From: Eonycteris spelaea
Lineage: Eukaryota > Chordata > Mammalia > Chiroptera > Pteropodidae
Length of the DNA: 64,000 nucleotides
NCBI GenBank assembly: GCA_003508835.1
Contig: PUFA01000034.1
Location: forward strand, 5,482,501 to 5,546,500
Direction of reading: 5' to 3'
The first letter of the stretch is position 1; each line of letters starts with the position of its first letter. Made by a program: the position numbers and the translations under genes. Positions 24,701 through 36,700 of the stretch are shown piece after piece. The notes under the pieces are model-generated. The model saw only the letters and a list, made by a program, of their open reading frames with translations. It was not told the DNA's origin and ran no database searches.

Positions 24701-27700
24701 GATATAGAAATAGAAATAGAAATAAATAGGCAGGGCAGAGAGGATTCTTAGGGCAGTGAAACTGTTCTATCTGATATTATAAAGGTGGATACATGTCATT
24801 TTACATCTGTCAACCATAGAATGTACAAAGCCATGCGTGAATCCTAATGCAAACTATGAACTTTGAATGATGATGATGTGTCACTGTAGGTTCATCACTT
24901 GTAACAAATGTACAACTTTAGCGGGGTGGTGACTGTGGAGGAGGCTGTGGCGGGTGCAGAGGCAGGGGGCATATGGGAAATCTCTGCCTTCTACTCGATT
25001 TTGCTGTGAATCTAACACTGCTCTTAAAAAAATAAAGTCTAATAAATTTTTAAAAACTAAAGAAACTTACCAAGAGCCTGATTTATTAAGTGCAACATTA
25101 GTCAGTGGCAGTATATGTGCTCGGAGAATCTTCAAAAAAAAAAATTGTTTTAAACTCAAACAATATTAAGTTTAATGTGTTATTTTAACTTCAAGCCAAT
25201 GAAGACATTCAAGTTTGTGTTAACTATATGTAATATACAGACAATATCTAATATCTGAATGAGAAAAATACATTATACTTTTTATTATTAAGACCAATAA
25301 TATATTTGGTAGTTAAAAATAGTGACAAAAACATAATTAAATCTGTGTTTTCCATCAATATGTCTTTAAGGTACATTTTTGCTATTAAATAAAATATCAA
25401 GTAGCACTAATTTATAACATTTTCTTTTACATACAACACATGTTTTTGTATATAAGTATAGAGTATATAGAGAAAATACACTAACTATGCTTACAATATA
25501 GACTTTACAATATTATTACTTTTTTAATTCTAAAGCTCTGTTAGAATCAAGGTATGTCTTATTTTATTTACCTTTCAATCCCTGCATTATCTAGCAACTA
25601 CTGGATGCTGAGTATTTATTAAATATATATAATATATAATATATATATATATATATACACACACATACACATATATATATGTGAATATATATATTGCATA
25701 GTTTGTTTACACAGTGATTGGATAGGCTGTGACTGTCCCAGCTATGTCTATTACCAGAGTGTAACTACTATTAATAGTGTCTCCTTTCACTATCAAAAAT
25801 ATACCCTTTGAACGATAAATTTCCAAGGCACAATAGTTACAATACTCACATTTGAAGTTAAATAGTGCCATCTAATGGAGAAAGTAATATTGCAAGAATA
25901 ACATCCTCTTCCAGTAAATTGAATGAATACAAAAGATTGTATGAATATTTTATATCGAATAAAATAAGAAATATTTTATCTTAATTACATTTAAATCACA
26001 AAAATATAATCAGCATAATATGAAGCTACTCTAGGGTAAACTATTAAATATTGTTAAATAATAAAGAAAAAAGTAAAAGTTGTTCTTAAAGTAATAAAGG
26101 ACTGCATTTGCTATATTTTAAATTTAATCATCAGAAACTTTAGAGAAAAATAAGCATATTTACATTGCATTAAAATTATTATATATAGTTTAGTTCACAC
26201 AAAAGCTGAAAATCTAAAATATTGATATACCATGAAACACAATTTCTTAATATTACTCTAGCTGAAAAATTAATTTAAATTATTTAATAACTTAAAACTA
26301 CCTTGATGATTATTCTTTAAATTTATCATTATAAAAAAAGTTAAATTTACCACAAATCTTTATTAAACCTCTCAAGAAATAAATGTTTGAATTTCATTCA
26401 TTCCTTCAACAAACACTTAGCCTTAGCAAACGTATGTGAGGCACTGAGAAAATAAAATTTGTATTTTAGCTCAAATTAAGAGAATATCAATTAATCAAAG
26501 TTCTCCTGCCTAGTATTTTTAAAACACACATTACCTTAAAAAGATAGAATTGGTGGCTGCTGTGCTGCATGAGTTTATCTTGCAACCTCTGTACTAGAAG
26601 TTTTACTTGGTCCGATCGTGAAGTGGTGATTAGAGGTTCTGCTTTCTGAATCTCTTCTACTAAGGCATTGACATCAGTACTGAAATTCAGACACACAAAA
26701 AGTTACTTTCTTCTATGCCCCAAATTATATATACATACATTCCTTACATGGAGAGTTGCATTGCGTTTCGAAGCATAGCATTTACAAAATGTCAAGACCC
26801 GCCATCACCTTTACCAAGGAATTCTGGGTGAGGGGGGGAGATCATACAAATCATCAAAGTGCATCGTGCCTGGATGAAAGCGTCTTGGGTTTTCCAGAAT
26901 GCATTCTCATTACCTGACACTTCTCCCGTGGAAGGGTGCAAAGGTTCTGATTGCTCACCTAGAAAGCCAAGTGCATACTGGTTCGAAACATGAACTCTCT
27001 TCCTCTTTTTTCTTCTGTGCCTTTTTTTGTTCTTTTTAATAAGCATCTATTGAATGTTCTGGTACTGTTATACTTTCAATTGTACAGATGTTTTCTCATT
27101 TAATCCTGTAAGAACCCTCCAATTTAATGCTTTTATTAGAATTATTTTAGTGATGGAGAGACTGAGGTTCAAAAAGGTTAGGATTTTAAATCCTAAAGAA
27201 GGAGAAAACACCTGACCAAAGGTAAACACTCAAAGAATGATGGCTAATGCTTATTTGCTCTAACAAGATTTCCCTGAAAGAGAACTGGTCTGAAAAGGAT
27301 AGATTTAGGGTGTCCCTCAGTATTCAAATAATCGATAGCAATTCTGTTAAATTTTGCTAGTCCAGAAGAATATTATGTCAAGGTAAATATTGATCTCTAT
27401 AAACAAAGCATCCAAATTAGGGTAATTTTGCAAAACGTGTATCAAAGATCCATCGCCTAGTGCCCTCCCTTCTAGAAAGGCCTCGTGGCCCAGCTGCGAG
27501 CGAGGGGTTCAGTGAATAGACGGCCACGGCTTCTTCAGGATCCACCTCGCACTCGAGCCCAGGCCTTGCTCTCCGTGTTCCTCGGCCCAGGGCCTAGCAA
27601 AGGGGATGGCAGAAGAGGCTGGTGTCTGCCCGGGAGGGGCTTCGCCCGGGAGTTTTCCTTCCTGCTTGCGAAGGCTGGCGTCAAACCTGCATCACCCAGG

Positions 27701-30700
27701 TCCATGGCTCCTCCCGCCCCACCCTGCTTCCCCACTGGCCTGTCACAGGTGTCACTTCCCAGTAACCTTTTCCCCTCCTACCTGTCTCAGCATCTGCTCC
27801 CTAGAAACACACACTCTGAGAAACATCCTCCTCTCCTTTTCATTAAAAAAAAAAAAAAAAAGTTTCTTGAGCTCTGGTTTTGTGCAAGGCACTGAGCTAG
27901 GAGGCTGTTCATGCCTCTTACATTTATCGAGTACCTACTGGAGGGTAGGCCCTGGGAGTGTAATAGTATGGTCCCGGCTCTCAAGAAATAAAATCTACCA
28001 GAATAGGACTGATTGTCTGGAACAGGAATGAGTCAGAGCCAGTTTATAACAATGACTTTGATGAATTCTCAGAGAGTCAGTTGTTAGAAGAGTTATACTT
28101 TCGTAAGAACTAATAAAAAGATAATAATGTCCCTTGAAAAGGTTTCCAACAAATTGAATCAATACAGATTTCCTGCAAGATCTACATTAACCAGATAGTT
28201 ATTCTGTACATTTCCAACCTTTCGGTCCTATTCTAATTGCTATTTTCCAGCACAGTAACTCCAGTATGCCATAAATAATGCAAGTATTTTTATATGCAAA
28301 ATATTTCCAGATTCTTGGGCAGAACTAGGAATAAGACCCATACTTTTTTTTTTTAACTTTGAGACATTTTTAGCTCTATAAGATGACTACAACATCCTAA
28401 AGATCTATACTTTTTAAACAGAAATCTGTGTTGTCCTGAATCTTTAGCTGAAAGTTATTCTCTTATGCAGAAGTTTGCCACTCATATGATGTTCTGTTTT
28501 GTACAAGTTGCTTCTTAAACTAAACGGTTAGTATCTTCATAGCCTCTCATAGATTCTAATCTAGAGCTTTACATGCAGAAGGTACAAATACATCATTCCT
28601 GACTAAATAAATGAATATCTAACAGTGGAACTTTCTGCCTGCTGGCATGATTGCACTAATCAGTGATATGTTCCATTTACAAAAATAAAAGAAGGCTTGA
28701 TTCGCCCTGAGGCCTTGTCTTCCCTGTAAATAGAATAAACAGGGATTGATGTAGATAAAATTCGAGGACATTATTTTGGTACCATTTACCCTTCGATTTA
28801 AAAATATACATACCTATTAAGTACCTTCTTGGTGCCAGGCACCTGGGAGAAGACTTGGACTCCACCATCACCATTATCACGCGAGCCGCACCCTGTCCTC
28901 CCCTCAGACAGACACCAACCTTGGCAGCAGCTCTCACAGCCATGAGTCTGTTTGTGCTTATTTGTGCTTATTTTAAAACTAGAGAGCAGCTTGTCTGCTA
29001 CTAAATCTCGGTTATGGGAGAAGCCCCTTTGCTGACAGTCTCTGTTCTCCTCTCCACTAATCGTGACAAAGTAAAAAAGAAAGTCACAATGGAATGTCAC
29101 TTATTTCACTGGGGGATAACTCTAAAACACATATTGCAGTATCTTTGTTCAATTTTTTTAGATTTTTTCTCCCATTTAGAGTATCTTCGCCATATATGAG
29201 CACAGGCTCCCACAGGTATAATCGCTAATCTGATTCTGTATCTGGAAGTGGAGGTTTGCGTAAGGTTTCCTAAAGGGAATGATTCTGGGCTATGCGATCT
29301 TACCAGGGGATTTCCCTGGGCGAACACTTTCACGAACAAACATGTGGTCCTCCCAGCTCTGCTCCGTGGCAGTTAGTGAGGAAATCATATACACGGTCAA
29401 CCGTGTGAGATATTTATCTACTAAGAAAATAACAGGTGGTAGAGGTAGACTGGGGTGGGGGGGGGGGATTAAATCATTTCTTCAATTAAATAAATAAATA
29501 GATTAAAAAAAAAAAAGAAACAGGCTCAATAATATCTTAAAATTTAATAACCAGTACTCCTCAAAAATGTTAAAGTCATCTAAACTAAGAAAAGCCTAAG
29601 GAGCTGTTGCATCCATGAGGAGCCTAAGGAGACCTGACGACTAAATGAAATGTGCTGTCCTGGGTGGGATTTTAGAAGAGAAAAAGAGAATCGGGCAAAA
29701 GCCAAAGAAAACTGAATAAAATACCGCCTTTAATTAAAATGACGCATTAATGCTGGTTCATCAATGATGACAAATGTGCAATATTAACCTGGGGGATCCT
29801 GAGTGTGGGCTACAAGGGAACTCTGTCTTCGCAGCTTCTCTAAAACTATTGGGGGGGGGGAATAAAGGTCTATTTAGAAAGAAAAAAATAGTAGAGGGTC
29901 CTTGTTCTACCTCTTCCTCATTCAGCAAGACACTCAAGTAGCATTCTCTGAAAGAAACAGAAAATTACACACCATGGAACATTTTTTAAAGCAATGTATC
30001 ATCTGAGTTTGTGCAACTCATCCACACATTACCCAATGTCAGGGTTTTCCACCAAAAAAATGTGGACCTGAAATACATTTTACATTAGAGAGCCAGCTTA
30101 CTTGGACTGAGATCAAGCAAATCTATGGATTTTGGTCTTCATTTTCCACTCTTTTCATATTCCAACATAATTCCTATAAAATAAATAAACGTGTTATAAG
30201 ACTTTATGACGACAACCTACAAAGTGTAGTAGTCTGCTTGGACATCATTGTTTTCATGTTTTTTTTTAATTCTTTGCATTTTTCAACATGAAGCATACGC
30301 GGTGATGTCTAATTCTAAAGCAAGAGTGTGTAACCTCGCTTTCTCTCGGCCCTTCCTTGAAACACAACTAAACGCCCTTGAAGTTATTCAGCGGGCAATG
30401 TTAGCATAATTGAGAAGTGATGCGAGTGATGCGGGAGGGCGGAGGGCTAGGGGCCTCAGGAAAGGCACGTGGTGATTTCCCTGCCTTTTCTCTCCTTATC
30501 TCCTATGTATCCCCACCTGGGGACCAGAGGGACGAGTAGCCTGGAATGAGCAAAAGCCACAGATGATAAAAACCCCACGACGGCAACAAAGCTCGTTCAC
30601 CATGGCCGAAAGCACAGGAGAGCCCTAAACCAGCCCCGCTCCACCGCTGAGGCCCCTGCAGGCAGCCCGGCCCCCCAGAGAAAGCCCTGGGCTACCCTAG

Positions 30701-33700
30701 TTCCCACAGCAAGGCTGGGCCCCGCCATCGGTCTGATGCTGCGGCAGACACAGCAACGAAGCTCCAGAGCATCTTGACATGTGCTTCTCTGCTGGGGTCC
30801 CAGAGGGCCATCTAGTCTGTCTACAGCAAGTCCTGTCCCAGGACCTCCCAGACCCCACTCCACAACCAGGCCATTGGTGGGCAGTCCTCATTCGTCTACA
30901 AAAAGTGGCGATGAAGTCCCAGGATGCCCCAGATGCCACTCTATACCACTAGGCCCCGAAGCAGTGACTCCCTGTCTTTCAACCAGTGGCATAACCAGGC
31001 CCAGGGTCTTGACTCCCCCACCCCCAGAGGTTCACCAAGTGAGAGCAGGTATATTGGGAAGTACCTTCTGTCCCCGCAGGTGGCACGGGCAGAGACAGAG
31101 CGAGAAGCTTGGCAGCACCGGGAAAACTGAACTGCCACTGGATCTAAGCCCACAAAAGTGGAGCAGAACCTGTATGCTAAGTCTAAACATGAGGACAGCC
31201 TGCCAAAGCAGAATTAGATACGATCGAATGCCTCCTAACGTAATACCCAAAATGTCCAGGACGCAAACAGTAAAACGCAATCAGCGAACAACAGTAAAAA
31301 CAATCAGCGAACCCCAGTATCCAGGATATAATAAAACATCACCCCTCTTACCAAGAACCAGAGAAAGATAATCAACAAACACCAATATGAAGATAAATCA
31401 GATGCTGAAATTATCTGACAAAGATTTTAAAGAACGTGTCATAAAAATACTTCAGCAATCATATGTAAATACACTTGAAATAAAGAAAAAATATATATTT
31501 TTTAAATCTCAGAAAAGAAATAGAAGTTATCAGAACAAACCAAGTGGGAATTATAGAACTGAAAAATTAAATAACCACAATTAAAAGCTCACTGACTAGT
31601 AGAATAGCGATGGCAATGGATAGAAGCAATGAACTTGAAAACAGGTCAATAGAATATATTTAATCAGAATAACAAAGAGATAACAGACTGAAGAAAAAAA
31701 CTGAACGAAGCCTCTTGGGCACGTTTTGTGCTGTCTCTATAGCTATGGTCTTAGGAAAACCTTATTCTCTAAATTATCGAGGACACAAAACAGTTTTTGT
31801 TTTGGTAATATTTTCCATATTAAAATGAGATAACTTAAAAACATTTATTGAAATTTTTACAAATAGTGCGAGTGCTTCAAAATGATGTAGATGACAGAGG
31901 CTCTGTTCATCCCTCTGGAGACCAAATCAAAATTGTGATGGAAACAAGGAGCAGCAGCAAGGAAAATCACCTGACGTCTGGAGGAACAAGCCACACAACT
32001 AGGGAGAAGTCCAAGAAGGCACCGTGCAAGGCAGAAGTAGGACGGGGCGAGAACGGGGGGGGGGGGGGGGGGGGGACCGCCAGGTCCCCAGCAGCTGAGG
32101 GAGACGGGGGCGGGGCAGCGGAGGCTGCAGACGCCTCTTAAAGGGGCCGCGTCCGCGAAGCGGATTCTCGTGGTGACAGCCTGCTCGCTCTGAGCACCAG
32201 GGCTAATTTGGCTGCATGCAGGGGGCGCCAGGGACTTACAGAGAGACATTGTCAGAGTGAGGGCCGAGGCGAGACTCCGCAGGGAAGTGTTGATGGTATT
32301 CATTGTTCCCGTTGAGCCCTCCCCACTCCAGTGCGGACACAGTGCCGCCAACCGTGACGTCATCAAACTGGATGACAGCGGTTGCTGCTCAGCCAGAGGA
32401 TTTCCCGAAACCCCGCCTCCCCCAACTCCAGCCCCACCCAAGCCACATCCAGGTGTATCCTCATCAATGTCAGGGGCTCCTTGCCGAGCAGCGCCTAGAC
32501 TCACACAGAGGCAGCTGGCCTCGGTTTCTGGTGTGGCCTTTTGAGGCAACTATAAGCACAGCATCAGTGGATTTTGCTTGCCGAATCTTAACCAGTAGCT
32601 CCCAACGGGTAGAAGTTTGGGCTAAGTTTGGCCTACAGCTGAACCCCTCTCAGGAATGTGCCACTGGACACCTACTACGCGAATCCACACGAATAAGACC
32701 GGGAGACTTAGGAGCTTTGCTCAGTACATAGAAACAGACATGGAAAGGCAGCAAAATGGGAAGACAAAGAAGCAGAAACCATATGACAGAACAGAACAGA
32801 GATCCAGATATAATGGAGTCAAGTAATTAACAGACACAGAGTTCAAAACTGGTTATAAAGATGCTCAATGAACTTTTGGAAGTGTAGAGAACTCAACAAA
32901 GAGATAAAAAAAATATAAATGGAAATGGAAATTATAAAAGGAACCAGTCTGAAATGGAGAACACATTATCTGAGATGAGAAGTATATTAAATGGAATAAC
33001 AAGGAATAAAGTGAATAAAGAAGAGGATCAAATGCCCATCTAGAGGACAGGAAAGCCAGGACACTCAATCAGAATGGCAAGAAGAAGCCAAGACTAAAAG
33101 ATGATTTAAGGAGCATATGGACACTATTAAGGCTCCAAATATTTGTCTGATTGGCGTAAGAAGAAAATCAAGATGTTGAACAGCTGTTTGAAGAAATAAT
33201 GATGGAAAACTTCCCTAACCTGGTGAAGGAAATGGACATAAAACCCAGGAAGCTCAGAAATTCCAAAAATCAGGGATCCAAAGAGGCCCACACCAAGACA
33301 CATCATAATTAAAATGCCAAAGGTTAAATACAAAGAAAAATTTAAAAGCAGCAAGAGAAAAACAAATAATTACATATAAGGAACACCCATAAGACTGGCA
33401 GCTGATTTCTCAAGAAACTATGCAGGACAGAAGGGCTTGGCAAAAAATATTTGAAAGATGAAGACCCAGGATATACAACCAAGAATAATTTATCCAGCAA
33501 AGCTATCATTTAGAGTTGAAGGACAGATAAAGAGCTTCCCAGACAAAAATAAACTAAAGGAATTTATCACCACCAAGCCAGAATTACAGGAAATGTTGGA
33601 GGGACTTCTTTAAGAAGAAAAAACATGTATCAAAAACAGGAATAAAGAATGGTAACAACTACATTCCTATCAATAAGTACCTTAAATGGAAAAGAATTAA

Positions 33701-36700
33701 GTGCTCCAACCAAGGGAGTGGCTAAAAGGATAAGAAAAAAGACCCCTACATATGAAAAGGAAGGGAATGGAAAAAGATATTGCTGTGATGAACCTAGAAG
33801 GTATTTAAGTCAGACAGAGAAAGATAAACACTTATGATTTCACTTATATGTGGAACTTAAGGAATAAAAAGAACAAACTAATCAAAAACAGACTCAAAAT
33901 ATAGTGGACAATTTTGGTGATGGACAGAGGGGAGGGGGCTGGGGGCGCTGAGAATGGATGAAGGGTTAAAGAAGTACAAATTAGTAGCTCGATGGATGGT
34001 CACAGGGATGGGAGCATGCATAAGGAATGCAATTAGCATTAATGCATTGGCTAGGTGGAGGGTCAGGGAGGGAGGAAGGAGCAATTGGGGGATCATTTTA
34101 CTAACTATATAGATGTCTAACCAATGTACTGTATACTTGAAACTAATTAAAATTTAAAAATAAATAAATAATTTTAAAAATTTTTGCAAATAGCAATGAT
34201 AAACTTATAGCATGTTAACATAAATAATGTATTATATAGTCATAACTATCTTCCCCCACCCCAAAAAATAGTAAGAACCGTAACATTATTTCACACTTTT
34301 GCAAATCTCTTTCATATCTGGCTTCATTAAAGAGCTCAGTTCTCATCTCTGCTTCTGCATTCAAGCTATTACTGTACATTGTTTAAAATGAAGTATAAGA
34401 AAAAAATCTGATCATACACAGATATGTAGATTTAAAAACGGAGAAATATTTAAATTGCCTTTTCAGGCAATCATGGCTATCTTCTTTAATGCTACATTAA
34501 AACTTCACAAGTGCTAGTTTCCTAAAGATAAGTTGCAAAATGATATCTGAAACCATGTCAGCTAGATCCTCCGATTCTGATTAAAACTGTTGGCCCGTCA
34601 CACTTTCAAAAGGTATTTTATCCATGTGTAAATTACAACACCCCGTGCTGGATATTTAAAAATTCCTGTGTTGCGCACAACTTCTAAATATTGATATAGT
34701 CCATTATACAACGTCCCAAAATTCAATTTATTAATGTCACGACCACTATCGGTCATCAGAAAACTCTCTTAAGGCGGATAAGCTGTCCAGCTCATGGCGG
34801 TAGATACTAGTGTTCTGGAATTCTAAGTTTTGCTTGAAAGCTCAAATTTTATCACTGGCAAGAAATGCTGAAAGTTTCGTTAGAAAGTTTCAGGCTCACT
34901 TTGTTCATTTTCAAGAAAATGTCTGTCGAATGTCCATTCTGAAAACCATGTGTGTTTCTCAGTCAGTCTTCAATTAATAAGGTGTTCCAAAAAAAAAAAA
35001 ATTTGTCTAGTTCATCTCTCAACCCAAAACTGCATGGGTGTTTTCCTCAAGACACTGTCATTCTTCGTTGTGCAGCAGAAGTGTTTTTTTTACGAGTCTT
35101 CTCGGCTTCATCACCAGTACGCATGTACCCTATGTCAGTATTTCACCACATGAAACAGTTTTACTGCTTCATCAAGAATTTTAAGCAAACCGACGGTTTT
35201 ATTTCTGCTGCAAGTGTGTATCAGTGAGGAAAACAATGACCATCGTGATAGTTTGGGGCCACTGCCTTGATTCGTAGTAAGGTACCAATAGTTTCACCAC
35301 CTACTGTCTTTGCATCATTAGTGCAAACATCAATACAGTGAAAAAAGCAAATTATATCTTAGTGTCATCTGAAAAGAGATTTGACCTTGAGGCCCCGTTG
35401 AAAGAGTTCAAGGGCCCCCAGTTATCCTACAATTTGAGAGTTGTTACTAAAAACCACAACTTGATATAACAATGACAAATTAATCTATGGAATTAAAGTA
35501 ATTACAATGACTTTATTTTTTTGGAATTTGAAAAATTATCAAATATTATAACAAACTATAAAACAATAAAGTGTGGTTATGATAGAGAATTATATCAGTA
35601 TAATAGAATCACCTATATAAGGACATTTTCAAAGTGAAGGTAATATTTTAAATTAATGAGGAAAGAATGGATTATTCAATAAATAATGATTAAAAATCAG
35701 CTGAATTTTGAAAAAAATTAATAAAACTAGATTTCTACTGTACAATATATAAAACACATTCTAGGTTAATTAGAAATTTTAATATTAAAAATAGAATATA
35801 AAATGTTCTAAATCAGAGAACGTATTTATATCTTAGTATCTGGAATTGATTTTTTAAGCATGACATGAAACTCAACAGCTAAAAAATAATAAAATTAACA
35901 CGTATCTGAAGTAAAATTTAAACTTCTACACAGTAAAAGATCCCACAAAGTTAGGGACAAATGGTAATCAGTAAAATAATTTCAACTATAAATACAAAGC
36001 TTAAGGAACTTAATATAAAAATCTAAAATGATTTTAATAAAGAAAATCAACAAAAGGCAATGATCAATAAACAGACCAAAATAAAATGTCTCCAACTTCA
36101 TTAAGAAATACAAAATAAAATAACAATAAGATTTTTACCCATAAGATCAGCAAAAATTATAAAGGCTGATAATACTCGGTATTATCAAGGTTAAAGACAC
36201 AGGCATTCTCACTTACTACAGGTAGACGTGGTAGGTGCCTTTCAGGGACTGTCAGTGGGTTAAGGATGAAGTTAGCTATCCATTCACACATTTTTCAAAA
36301 TTTGGTTATAAGTAAATATTAATTTTATAGTAAAAAAGTAGGATAAAAATAAGAACATGGAGAAAAACAAAAAATGATACAGATCAACATTATCAGAATA
36401 TAAACTCTTAAAGATCAATGTCCCCATAACATTATTTGAAAACTAGAGATACAGTACCTTGAAATATACAAAGTTTCTATCAGTTTAAGGCATCATCAAG
36501 GACCACTTCTTTCCTGTTCTCTAATTTTAAGGTTTTTGCTGTATATGTAAGCGTATCTATATGTACTACTTGTTCTTGAGGATAGTAGGCATTTGATAAA
36601 CAGTTGAGTAACAATATAAACAGTGAGTAAGTAATATAATCGTAATCTATTACTCAGGGAAAGTTTAGAAAGAATTAGCACTTGACAGTCCATACAACAT

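Noticed and set aside
27485..28031. Plus-strand frames of 136 and 141 codons in DAW1 intron 2
   Set aside because: Both run through an A17 tract, read as lysine, and two frames overlap. GC-rich composition explains them.
30781..31371. 196-codon plus-strand frame in DAW1 intron 1
   Set aside because: It lies in an old L1 5' region, is low in recognisable motifs, and several other frames overlap it.
31857..32549. 230-codon minus-strand frame
   Set aside because: It is the antisense of the GC-rich L1 5' UTR, with a proline run from the G21 tract. A by-product of composition.
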